Part shown: positions 36,725 to 45,092 of the stretch, piece after piece
Layout: every line of letters begins with the position of its first letter
How positions within the stretch are numbered: position 1 is the stretch's first letter
Source: Planctomycetota bacterium
Lineage (GTDB): Bacteria; Planctomycetota; Phycisphaerae; Phycisphaerales; SM1A02
Direction: 5' to 3'
DNA: 57,389 nt
Assembly (NCBI GenBank): GCA_022564665.1
Contig: JADFKZ010000004.1
Location: 1 to 57,389 of the forward strand
Position numbers and translations under genes: made by a program
Notes under the pieces: model-generated
The model's database searches: none
What the model was told of the DNA's origin: nothing
Seen by the model: only the letters and a program-made list of their open reading frames with translations

Positions 36725-38167
36725 ATGGCCCTCGACCTTCAGCCAGTTCTCCAACGAATGGACGCGGACTTCGAGTCGGCGCTTCAGCGTCTGTGCGCTT
36801 TGCTTCGCATTCCGAGCATTTCGACGGACGGGGCCTACCGCGCCGAGACCCGCCGGGCGGCGCAGCTGCTCACCAACGACCTCGCCTCGCTGGGTTTCGC
36901 CGCCCGTATTCACGAAACCGACCTCCACCCCATGGTGATGGCCCATCATCGGGGCCCCGAATCCGATTCCGCTTGCCACATCCTCTACTACGGGCACTAC
37001 GACGTGCAGCCACCGGATCCGATCGAGCTGTGGGACAGCGGGCCCTTTGAGCCCGCCATCGTCGACGGGCCTCATGGCAGGCGGCTCGTGGCCCGAGGGG
37101 CCGTTGACGACAAGGGCCAGCTCATGACGTTTATCGAGGCGTTCCGGGCGTGGATCAAGGTCCACGGGACGCTGCCGGTGAAGGTGACCGTCCTGTTGGA
37201 AGGCGAAGAGGAATCGGGCAGCCCGAGCCTCGACCCCTTCCTCGAGACACACGCCGACGAGCTGGCGGCGGACGTCTGCCTGATCAGCGACACGGGGATG
37301 TGGGATATCGACACCCCCGCTGTCACCTATATGCTTCGCGGTCTGGTCTACGCGGAGGTGACCCTTGCGGGCCCGAGCCACGACCTTCATTCCGGGATGT
37401 ACGGCGGGGCGGTGGTGAACCCCGCCAACGAGCTTCTCCGGATCCTCAGCGCGCTGAAGGATGACCGCGGCATCGTGCAGATCCCGGGGTTCTACGACGA
37501 TGTGCGTGAGCTGTCCGAGGCCGAGGCGAGCCAATGGGCGGCCCTGGGGTTCGACGAGGCGGCGTTTCTTGGCGGGGCGGGTCTCAAGACCCCCACCGGG
37601 GAGGCGGGGCGCAGCACGCTCTCCCGCCTCTGGTCGCGTCCGACCTGTGACATCAATGGGATCTGGGCCGGGTACACGGGGGACGGGGCCAAGACCGTCA
37701 TCCCCGCCCGGGCGTCAGCCAAGCTCAGCTGCCGGCTGGTTCCCGACCAGGATCCGTCCAAGGTATTCGAGGGCCTGCGGTCCTTTCTCACACAGCGCAC
37801 GCCACCTGACTGCCGGTGGCAGATCACCTCGCACGGGGCCAGCCGGGCCGTCCGCGTCCCCACCGACTCGGCGTACCTCCAAGCGGCGTGCCGCGGCCTG
37901 GAATCGGTCTTCGATCGCACGCCGGTCCTGATGGGCTGCGGCGGAACGATCCCCGCCGTGGGCTCGATCCAGAGGATCCTGGGTTTTGATTCGCTGCTGG
38001 TCGGCTTCGGCCTTGACGATGACCGCGTCCACTCGCCCAACGAGAAGTTCGAGCTCACGTGCTTCCGGCTGGGGATGAAATCGCACGCTGCGATCCTCAG
38101 CGAGCTGGCTCGCCTCCAGACCACCGCCCGGCCTGCCGGCCGGGCGGCGCCGGCGGCGAGTCGCTGA
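36725..38167 (+). CDS. M20-family metallopeptidase (dipeptidase type)
   Basis: 480 residues. Two-zinc peptidase with ligands in YYGHYDVQPPDP (His), VARGAVDDKGQLMT (bridging Asp), LEGEEESGSPS (catalytic Glu and ligand Glu), LISDTGMWD and the C-terminal DDRVHSPNEKFEL (His). The dimerisation lid contains GPSHDLHSGMYGGAV. This pattern matches CNDP/PepV-like dipeptidases that hydrolyse short peptides. No signal peptide, so cytoplasmic. GGAGTCCCAC follows its end and serves the next gene, 12 bp downstream. Confidence 0.9.
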   Translation: MALDLQPVLQRMDADFESALQRLCALLRIPSISTDGAYRAETRRAAQLLTNDLASLGFAARIHETDLHPMVMAHHRGPESDSACHILYYGHYDVQPPDPIELWDSGPFEPAIVDGPHGRRLVARGAVDDKGQLMTFIEAFRAWIKVHGTLPVKVTVLLEGEEESGSPSLDPFLETHADELAADVCLISDTGMWDIDTPAVTYMLRGLVYAEVTLAGPSHDLHSGMYGGAVVNPANELLRILSALKDDRGIVQIPGFYDDVRELSEAEASQWAALGFDEAAFLGGAGLKTPTGEAGRSTLSRLWSRPTCDINGIWAGYTGDGAKTVIPARASAKLSCRLVPDQDPSKVFEGLRSFLTQRTPPDCRWQITSHGASRAVRVPTDSAYLQAACRGLESVFDRTPVLMGCGGTIPAVGSIQRILGFDSLLVGFGLDDDRVHSPNEKFELTCFRLGMKSHAAILSELARLQTTARPAGRAAPAASR

Positions 38168-38179
38168 GAGGAGTCCCAC

Positions 38180-40675
38180 ATGACCGGACCTCAAGGTCTG
38201 CCTGTTCTTGCAGCCCTCATCTGGGCCACGCAGTGGACGGTCACCCCGCCCGCGGCCGCACAGGTCGACGATGTGACAGTCGAGTTGGAGCAGTTCGGCG
38301 TCGGCGGCGTGTTCCGACCGGGCGAGGTGACGGCGATCCGCCTGAAGCTCACCAGCTCTCTGAAGGAGCCCACGAACTGCTTTGTCCAATGGGAGGTGCC
38401 CAACGCCGAGGGTGACATCGGCGAATGGGGTCGCTCGATCACGCTCAGCGCGGGTGCTCCAAGGAGACTGTGGCTCTACGCCCCGCTGCCGCCCACGGTC
38501 ACCCCACAGACCGTCTGGAGCGTGCGAGTCTTTGAGGAGCGAGACGGCAAACGCCGCCGGGAGCTTGAGCGCGGCGCCCGCATCCAACCTCCCGCCCCCA
38601 GCTTCGTCCCCATCGACAAGGGGCTCATCGCGGTGGTCGGCAAGAACAAGATGCACCTGACGGACTACCACACGCCGGGAGGGTGGCGGCGGTCCAGCCC
38701 GCCGGGCGCGCACGAGGAGACCCGGGTCGTCTCCGGCATCACTCCACGCGACCTGCCCGACCGCTGGGAGGGCCTCAAGGCGTTCGAGGCGATTGTATGG
38801 TCCGGCGCGCCGCCGCCGGCGCGGGAGGATCCGGCGCAGGCTCTCCGCGAGTACGTTCGCCGTGGCGGCCATCTGATCCTCATCCTGCCGCAGGCCGGTA
38901 ATCCCTGGGGGCTGGGGATGGTGGGGCAGACCTACCTGGATGATCTGCTGCCGCAACAGGTCCCCCGCACCGATGAAGGGGTGCACCTCTGGGAGCTCAT
39001 GCCGATTCTGTCCAAGCGCGCTGTGCCCCCTCGGGACATCGAGATGACCATCCGTGTGTTCAAGGTCATCGGCGGCGGATTCAACGCCATCGACAACCAC
39101 TATGAGCCGCTGCTGGCGCTGGCGGACGGCCGGGTGGTCGCGATCCAGCGGACGGTCGGGTTCGGCCGGATCACGCTCATCGGGATCGAGCTTTCCGAAC
39201 AGCTTCTGAGCATGGGCCTGCCCGAGGCGGACGTCTTCTGGAACCGCGTGCTGGGGCGGCGGTCGGACACCGTGCGGTCCGGCCAACTTCAGGCAATGGT
39301 GACCGCCGAGCCGCGCCAGCTCGTCCGGGACAACGCCGGCACCATCCGCGAGGTCACCATCGGCGACGGCCGGTTGTTCGAGGAGATGCTCGACAAGCGC
39401 AGCCAGGCGCAGCTAGGGCTCCTCGCGGCGGCCGTCGGCTTTGCGGTGTACCTGCTTCTTGCCGGGCCGGGCGGTTTCTTTCTGCTCAAGCAACGCGGGC
39501 TCGTCCGCCACAGTTGGCTGGCCTTTGCCGCCACCGCCGCGATCTTCACCGCCATGGCCTGGGGCAGCGTCCGCTTGCTGCGCCCCAAGGGCACCGAGGT
39601 GCGGCACGTCACATTTCTCGACCACGTTGCCCGGCCCGCCGATGACCCGCGGTACGAGGAGCCGCTGCTGCAGCGTGCCGCCAGCTGGTTCACGCTGTAC
39701 GTGCCCGGCTACGGCACGACGCGGGTGTCGATCGAGTCGGAGCCGAAGCTCAAGGATCTCCTCCTGCCCTGGGCGGCCCCGGAGAAGGTCGCGGAGCGGT
39801 TCCCCAACGTGGGCCGGTACGTCGTGGACCTGGGGCGATCGCCAGCTGATTACGAGATCCCGGCCCGGGCGACGGCCACGCAGTTCTACGCGCACTGGAT
39901 GGGGCCGCTGGACCCCCAATGGGGCTCCATGATTCGCGTTGATCCCAATGATCCGATCCGCGTCGAGACCGACCCGCGAACCGGCAGGCCGCGACTGGCC
40001 GGCTCGCTCATCCACGGCCTGCCGGGCCCCTTGACCAAGCTCATCGTCATCTGGATCGGCAACAAGCGTGGACGTCCGCCCCGGCTGGCAACGATCGGCA
40101 ACCAAGAGCTTCCCTGGACGACCTCGAGTCTCCCCGCAGGGCGGGACATGCTCAACTTCGGCTCCATGTGGGCGCGAGACGCCCAGCTGGGCCCGTGGTA
40201 TCCCGGAGCCGGGAACACGTACTCCATCGCGGGGCCGCCGCGCGGCACCAAGGAACTTGCTGAAAGCATTTTCCTGCGCTACATCCAGGAGGAGCAACGG
40301 AGCGTCCGGATCCCGCTGGGCGGCGTATCGAGCCTGACCCGGCCGCTGGACCCGGGCCGACGGACGAAGTTCATGGAGATGCTGAGCATTTACCATCACC
40401 TCACGCCACCGAAGTACCACCGCATCGGCGCGGTCGACCCGGAAACCGTGGTTCTTGGACGGAAGCTCGGCCGCGAGCTGGACCTCTCGCCGTGGCTGGC
40501 CCGCCCCTGTGTCATCGTCATCGGCCACCTCGCGGATCGGCCCACGCCCATCCCGCTGCGAATCGACGGCAAACCGCCCGCGACCGTCAAGGGCCTCACC
40601 GTGGTGAGGTGGATCTACCCCCTGCCGCCGGACGAAGAGCAGGTGAGAGCCGCCAAGGCCGGACCAGTAGAATAG
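38180..40675 (+). CDS. Large membrane protein with glutamine-amidotransferase-like domain, unknown role
   Basis: 831 residues. A signal peptide precedes a beta-rich N-terminal domain, then a Rossmann-like segment (about 140-400) with EAIVWSGAPPP, ALREYVRRGGHLILILPQAG and VGFGRITLIGIELSEQLL, which resembles the inactive GATase1-like domains of planctomycete membrane proteins. Two membrane helices lie near 411-433 and 443-463, followed by a large extracytoplasmic C-terminal domain. GAGGAG precedes the ATG. Such proteins are usually found beside ABC-2 exporters and DUF58/MoxR genes; here an ABC ATPase follows after 53 bp. No catalytic function is claimed. Confidence 0.7.
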   Translation: MTGPQGLPVLAALIWATQWTVTPPAAAQVDDVTVELEQFGVGGVFRPGEVTAIRLKLTSSLKEPTNCFVQWEVPNAEGDIGEWGRSITLSAGAPRRLWLYAPLPPTVTPQTVWSVRVFEERDGKRRRELERGARIQPPAPSFVPIDKGLIAVVGKNKMHLTDYHTPGGWRRSSPPGAHEETRVVSGITPRDLPDRWEGLKAFEAIVWSGAPPPAREDPAQALREYVRRGGHLILILPQAGNPWGLGMVGQTYLDDLLPQQVPRTDEGVHLWELMPILSKRAVPPRDIEMTIRVFKVIGGGFNAIDNHYEPLLALADGRVVAIQRTVGFGRITLIGIELSEQLLSMGLPEADVFWNRVLGRRSDTVRSGQLQAMVTAEPRQLVRDNAGTIREVTIGDGRLFEEMLDKRSQAQLGLLAAAVGFAVYLLLAGPGGFFLLKQRGLVRHSWLAFAATAAIFTAMAWGSVRLLRPKGTEVRHVTFLDHVARPADDPRYEEPLLQRAASWFTLYVPGYGTTRVSIESEPKLKDLLLPWAAPEKVAERFPNVGRYVVDLGRSPADYEIPARATATQFYAHWMGPLDPQWGSMIRVDPNDPIRVETDPRTGRPRLAGSLIHGLPGPLTKLIVIWIGNKRGRPPRLATIGNQELPWTTSSLPAGRDMLNFGSMWARDAQLGPWYPGAGNTYSIAGPPRGTKELAESIFLRYIQEEQRSVRIPLGGVSSLTRPLDPGRRTKFMEMLSIYHHLTPPKYHRIGAVDPETVVLGRKLGRELDLSPWLARPCVIVIGHLADRPTPIPLRIDGKPPATVKGLTVVRWIYPLPPDEEQVRAAKAGPVE

Positions 40676-40728
40676 TGCCCGGCGTCTGAGATCATGCCGC
40701 GCACCATGCACGCCCAGGGCATCCAGCC

Positions 40729-41676
40729 ATGCCGATGATCGAAACCATCAACCTCACCAAGAAATACGGTGAGCTGGTCGCGCTCAACAACCTCAACCTT
40801 TCAATCGAGCAGGGAGTGTGCTTCGGATTCATCGGGCCCAACGGCGCCGGCAAGACCACCACGATCAAGATTCTCGCGACGCTCTTGAAGCCCACCTGGG
40901 GCGAAGGTCGCATTGACGGCAAGGTGATCGGTTACCAGAACTCCCAGATCAGGCCCATCATCGGCTACGTGCCGGACTTCATGGGCGCATACGAGGACAT
41001 GGTCGTCAACGAGTACCTCGAGTTCTTCGCCGCCTGCTACAACATCCATGGCTCGCAGCGTCTCCAGGTCGTCCGTGACGTTCTGGACCTGACCGATCTG
41101 AGCTACAAGGTCAACGCGGAGGTCAACGGCCTCAGCCGGGGGATGAAGCAGCGTCTGTCGATCGCCCGCGTCCTGTTGCACGACCCGAAAGTCCTGCTGC
41201 TGGACGAGCCTGCATCCGGCCTCGACCCCAGGGCCCGGATCGAGATCCGCGAGCTCCTGAAAGAGCTTCGGCGGATGGGAAAGACGATTCTGATCTGCTC
41301 GCACATCCTGCACGAGCTCTCCGAGCTGTGCGACTGTATCGGCATCATCGAGCAGGGTGAGCTGATATTCTCCGGCACCGTGGACGAGATCATGTCCAAG
41401 GCCTCGATCGGGCGGGTCGTTCATATCAGAGTCGATGCCCGAACCGAGGAGGCGGCGAAGCTGCTGGCCGCGGTCAACGGCATCATGAGCGCGGATGTGA
41501 CCCAGGACAACGGCATGCCACAAATCGACGTGACGATCGATCCTGCAAGCGGCCTGTCCGTCTCGGAGCTTCCCAACCGGCTCATCGCCCAGGGGTTCCG
41601 CCTCTCCTCGATCTATCAGGAGCAGGTCAGCCTCGAGAAAGCGTTCATGAAGCTCACCAAAGGCCTGGTGTCGTAG
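40729..41676 (+). CDS. ABC transporter ATP-binding protein (ABC-2 exporter type)
   Basis: 315 residues. Walker A GPNGAGKTTTIK, Q-loop region GYVPDFMGAYEDM, signature LSRGMKQRLSIAR (in place of LSGGQ), Walker B VLLLDEPASGLDP and the H-loop ICSHILHEL are all present. A C-terminal accessory domain of about 90 residues follows, as in Nod/CcmA-type exporters. No permease gene is adjacent; the upstream 831-residue membrane protein may be part of the same complex. The gene ends at a repeat island. Confidence 0.92.
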   Translation: MPMIETINLTKKYGELVALNNLNLSIEQGVCFGFIGPNGAGKTTTIKILATLLKPTWGEGRIDGKVIGYQNSQIRPIIGYVPDFMGAYEDMVVNEYLEFFAACYNIHGSQRLQVVRDVLDLTDLSYKVNAEVNGLSRGMKQRLSIARVLLHDPKVLLLDEPASGLDPRARIEIRELLKELRRMGKTILICSHILHELSELCDCIGIIEQGELIFSGTVDEIMSKASIGRVVHIRVDARTEEAAKLLAAVNGIMSADVTQDNGMPQIDVTIDPASGLSVSELPNRLIAQGFRLSSIYQEQVSLEKAFMKLTKGLVS

Positions 41677-41850
41677 GAAAGGCTATCGGCTCTCGGCAAC
41701 AGAATGAGACCAACAGCCCGTCTTCCGGGTGGCTGTGACGGAGTTCGCCGTAGGCGGACGACGCCACGGTTGCTCCGACCACCGGAAGACCGGGGCTTCG
41801 CTTCGCTCAGCCCCAGCCACCCAGAGATTGCCGACAGCCGACGCCCCTTC
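41677..41850. repeat. R2 element bracketed by R3 arms
   Basis: A complete R2 copy (41727-41822) is enclosed by the R3 arms TCGGCTCTCGGCAA (about 41689-41702) and TTGCCGACAGCCGA (about 41828-41841), which are complementary at 13 of 14 positions. The island fills the gap between the ABC ATPase gene and the convergent zf-TFIIB gene. Confidence 0.75.
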
Positions 41851-42369
41851 TTAGAACGCGCCCCACCTCTGCTTGCCGGGAATGTAATAGCTCGGGCAGA
41901 TGAAGCGGAACAGCCTGGCGATCCGCTGCGATTTTTGGAGGTTCTCCTCCCGCATCTCGGCGAGCTTTTCTCCGAAGACCTCGTCGAAGTATGCCCCGGC
42001 AGCCTTCTTTCGTTCCTCCTCAGAGGCATACTGTGTGCGAATCGAGCCCAGCTCACCGTGATCGAGCCAGATTCCGGCGCACGCGGGGCACTCGTCAACC
42101 TCGACCTGCCGCTTCACGCTGACGAAATGCCTCATCATCACCTGATCGCGACACTTGGGACACGATCTTCTTTGCGTGTGGTCCACCGCGGTCGCGCCTT
42201 GCCGTTCGATCTCAAGGAGACACTCGCCGGCCGACTCGTGTGACTCGTCGACCTTCTTAAGCTCGTAATTGTCGAACCAGATTCCGGCGCATCCTTCCTT
42301 GCACACATCGACGGTGATCGTGTCGGCATTCATCTGAGTCAACGTGTTTCCGCATGCTGGACACTTCAT
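41851..42369 (-). CDS. Double zf-TFIIB zinc-finger protein
   Basis: 172 residues with two zf-TFIIB modules: MKCPACGN paired with VCKEGCAGIWFDNYEL, and CPKCRD paired with VDECPACAGIWLDHGEL. Both keep the CxxC...C...C-GxWxD pattern. An acidic to basic helical tail follows (YASEEERKKAAGAYFDEVFG). ATG 42369 has AAAGGA 8 nt upstream; an ATG three codons earlier would place AAAGG against the start. Small cytoplasmic protein, probably nucleic-acid or protein binding; function unknown. Divergent from nadK. Confidence 0.85.
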   Translation of the reverse strand: MKCPACGNTLTQMNADTITVDVCKEGCAGIWFDNYELKKVDESHESAGECLLEIERQGATAVDHTQRRSCPKCRDQVMMRHFVSVKRQVEVDECPACAGIWLDHGELGSIRTQYASEEERKKAAGAYFDEVFGEKLAEMREENLQKSQRIARLFRFICPSYYIPGKQRWGAF

Positions 42370-42463
42370 CGCGTTCATCCTTTGACTGGACCGCTCTATC
42401 GGGCCCCGGCTCTCGACAGAGTCTACCGGGTGGTGGCCGGGCATGTGAGGTCGCAAAAGAGCC

Positions 42464-42469
42464 TACAAT
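42464..42469 (+). promoter_or_regulatory. -10-like hexamer, leaderless nadK
   Basis: TACAAT ends 7 nt before ATG 42477; no ribosome site is present. Confidence 0.5.
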
Positions 42470-42476
42470 CCGGGCC

Positions 42477-43334
42477 ATGGCCCGCTGTCGTGTCATCTTG
42501 CTCGTCGATCGGTCACGGCAGGAGGTTCGAGCCGCGCTCAAGGAGATCAGGGAGGGGATCGGCCGGTGGGCCGAGATCACCGGCGAGTATGAGACCGGCA
42601 CCGAGCCGCTGGCCGAGGTGAATGCTGACCTTGGGGTCGTGCTCGGGGGGGACGGCACGTTGCTGAGTCAAGCGCGGCGTCTGGACGGCCGCGATCTGCC
42701 CCTGGTGGGCGTCAACTTCGGACGGCTTGGCTTTCTGGCTGAGTTCGACTGGCCGAGCCTGCAGACGCATGCCCAAGCAATCTTCTGCCCCAAGCCGCCG
42801 GTCCAGGAGCACATGATGCTGGCGGTGGCGCTCAAGGCCACCGACGGTGCGATCGCTCATCGCGGGGTGGCGATCAACGACTGCGTGATCACCGCCGGCC
42901 AGCCCTTTCGAATGATCGAGCTGCGTCTGTCCATCGACGGCAGCGCGGGACCGATCCTCTCTGGCGACGGGGTGATCGTGGCGACGCCCACGGGATCCAC
43001 CGCCTACAACGCTTCGGCCGGCGGCCCCATCATGGATCGCGGTCTCGAGGCGATGATCGTCACCCCGCTGGCCGCCCACAGCTTGGCGTTCCGCCCCTTC
43101 GTCCTGTGCCCGACGTGCCGGGTGCACATCGAGGTGGTCCGGGCCAACCCGGGAACTTCGCTGGTTCTCGACGGGCAGCTCGCTTTGCCGGTCACTCGCG
43201 GCCAGAGCGTGACCATCGAGCGTCATCCCCGCAAGGCCCGCTTCGTCGGCAACCCGTCAACAACGTACTGGAGGATTCTCCTGGACAAGATGCGGTGGGC
43301 GGCCCCGCCGACCTACCGCGACAGAGGACCGTAG
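42477..43334 (+). CDS. nadK: NAD kinase
   Basis: 285 residues. Phosphorylates NAD to NADP. GVVLGGDGTLLSQARRL is the conserved GGDG catalytic loop, LVGVNFGRLGFLAEF follows, then AINDCVITAG and GDGVIVATPTGSTAYNASAGGP (diphosphate-binding), and LAFRPFVL near the C-terminus. ATG 42477 matches the usual length. It lies 108 bp from the divergent zf-TFIIB gene. Confidence 0.94.
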   Translation: MARCRVILLVDRSRQEVRAALKEIREGIGRWAEITGEYETGTEPLAEVNADLGVVLGGDGTLLSQARRLDGRDLPLVGVNFGRLGFLAEFDWPSLQTHAQAIFCPKPPVQEHMMLAVALKATDGAIAHRGVAINDCVITAGQPFRMIELRLSIDGSAGPILSGDGVIVATPTGSTAYNASAGGPIMDRGLEAMIVTPLAAHSLAFRPFVLCPTCRVHIEVVRANPGTSLVLDGQLALPVTRGQSVTIERHPRKARFVGNPSTTYWRILLDKMRWAAPPTYRDRGP

Positions 43335-43396
43335 GGAGCTTTCGGCTTTCGGCTGTCAGCTAGCGGATTGGAGTCAACGGCTACGCCCTGCCAACC

Positions 43397-44800
43397 ATGA
43401 TTGATCTGAAGCAGCTCCGCATCGATCCTGAGCTTTTTAGAAAGGGCGCCAACGACAAGGGGATCGACGTCGATATTGACCGCCTGCTCGAGCTCGACGC
43501 GGCCCGCCGCGGTCTCCTTTCCGAGCAGGAAGCCCGTAGGGCCGAGCAGAAGAAGCTCAGCAAGGAACTCGGTCCCCAGCTCGGGGAGCTCAAACGTCAG
43601 CTTCAGACCACCGAGGGGTCGGACCGCCGGGCGCTGGAGAAAAAGATCAGCGAGATTGAAGGACGCTTCACCGCACTGAAGAGCGCGGCACAAGGTCTCG
43701 ATCGGCAGGCGGCCGACGTGGACTGCGAGTGGCGGCGGCTTTGGCTGACCATCCCCCAGCCGCCCGACCCCGACGTTCCGCGGGGCAAGACACCCGCCGA
43801 CAACGTCGAGCTTCGCAGATGGTCTCCGGCTTCCTTCGATCCGCGGAAGCCTTTTGCCGACAACAGGGGCTTTGCCCCCAGGACGCACCTTCAGCTGGTA
43901 CGAGACCTCCAGCTGGTGGACTTTGAGCGCGGCGTCAAGATGAGCGGGACCCGCCATTACGTCCTGAAAGGCGACGGCATGCGACTGCACCAGGCGATCC
44001 TCCGTTTCGGGCTCGACGCCATCATCAACGAGCAGGGTTTCACGCCGATCACCGCGCCCGTCGTCGTACGCGAGGAGTGCATGCTGGGGACGGGCTTCTT
44101 TCCCTCCGGCCGCGACCAGGCCTACCACATCGCCGAGTCGACACGGGGGGCTGGCCACGATCTGTTTCTCATCGGCACCGGCGAGGTCAGCCTCATGGCC
44201 CTGCACGCCGACGAGATCCTCGACGCCCAGGACCTGCCGCTCCGCTACGCGACCGTGTCCACGTGCTTCCGTCGCGAAGCGGGCGCCGCCGGCATCCAGA
44301 CCGCGGGGCTGTACCGGATCCACCAGTTCGACAAGGTCGAGCAGGTCGTCATCTGCCGCGCCGACGAGGCGGACAGCCGCAGGTGGCACACCGAAATGAT
44401 CGGCATCGTCGAGACGCTCCTCAAGCGGCTGGGGCTTCCCTACCGGATCGTCGAGTGCTGCACCGGCGACCTGGGGCCGAAGAACGCGGGTATGTTCGAC
44501 ATCGAGTGCTGGATGCCGGGACGGGGCCCCCTCGGCGACGACGGCCACCCCCAAGGCGCCTTCGGCGAGACCCATTCCGCCTCGCGTCTGTACGACTACC
44601 AGTGCCGCCGGCTGAACATACGCTACCGCGACGAAACCGCCGGTGGCCGGACGGCCTTCTGCCACTCGCTGAACAACACCGTTATCGCAAGCCCGCGGAT
44701 CCTGATCCCCATACTGGAGGTCTACCAGAACGCCGACGGGTCCATCACGGTTCCCGAAGTACTCAGACCCTATATGAACGGCACGGAGAGAATTGGATAG
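43397..44800 (+). CDS. serS: Serine--tRNA ligase
   Basis: 467 residues. The N-terminal coiled-coil arm that grips tRNA(Ser) spans about 25-110 (LLSEQEARRAEQKKLSKEL, ALEKKISEIEGRFTALKSAA). The class II core has motif 2 (ATVSTCFRREAGAAG), the serine pocket around YRIVECCTGDLGPKNAGMFD and motif 3 in HSLNNTVIASPRILIPILE. Slightly longer than E. coli SerRS (430). The 62-bp upstream gap holds an R3-like arm. TACGCC ends 9 nt before the ATG, so the leader is very short. Confidence 0.95.
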   Translation: MIDLKQLRIDPELFRKGANDKGIDVDIDRLLELDAARRGLLSEQEARRAEQKKLSKELGPQLGELKRQLQTTEGSDRRALEKKISEIEGRFTALKSAAQGLDRQAADVDCEWRRLWLTIPQPPDPDVPRGKTPADNVELRRWSPASFDPRKPFADNRGFAPRTHLQLVRDLQLVDFERGVKMSGTRHYVLKGDGMRLHQAILRFGLDAIINEQGFTPITAPVVVREECMLGTGFFPSGRDQAYHIAESTRGAGHDLFLIGTGEVSLMALHADEILDAQDLPLRYATVSTCFRREAGAAGIQTAGLYRIHQFDKVEQVVICRADEADSRRWHTEMIGIVETLLKRLGLPYRIVECCTGDLGPKNAGMFDIECWMPGRGPLGDDGHPQGAFGETHSASRLYDYQCRRLNIRYRDETAGGRTAFCHSLNNTVIASPRILIPILEVYQNADGSITVPEVLRPYMNGTERIG

Positions 44801-45032
44801 AGCGATCAGCTGTCAGCCGGAGCGTAGCGGAACGCGTCCTCTTGCCGATAGCCGATAGCCCGCGTCTGGGTAGCTGGGTCTGAGTCCCGATTCCATCGGG
44901 GCGAAGGCCCGGTCTTATCGTCAACGAACCAACCGTGGCGTCGTCCCGATGCGATCGGGACTCCGTCACAGCCACCCGGAAGAACGGCGGCGCACAGGCT
45001 GGCGTCCAGCGCCGCGGAGAAAAGAGCAGGGT
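44801..45032. repeat. Repeat island (R3, R2 reverse, shared 39-base unit)
   Basis: R3 hairpin (about 44806-44862); R2 in reverse orientation (44866-44977) whose ends are GGGTAGCTG and CAGCCACCC; then the 39-base unit shared with 18695-18733 (about 44990-45028), and the start of a GGGTTCA repeat. It separates convergent serS and tilS. Confidence 0.75.
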
Positions 45033-45092
45033 TCAGGGTTCAGGGTTCGGTAGAGATTGTCCCGAACCCCGAACCCCGAACACCGAACCCCC
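45028..45092. repeat. GGGTTC-unit inverted repeat at the tilS 3' end
   Basis: Three GGGTTC units (45028-45050) face a run of CCGAACC units (45062-45092) across an 11-base loop. The right arm and the loop are read as the last 20 or so codons of tilS. A similar, diverged copy lies near 18728-18776. Confidence 0.7.

Noticed and set aside
45028-45092. Telomere-like GGGTTC repeats
   Set aside because: Only a few units in an inverted arrangement inside the chromosome; they form a hairpin at a gene end.
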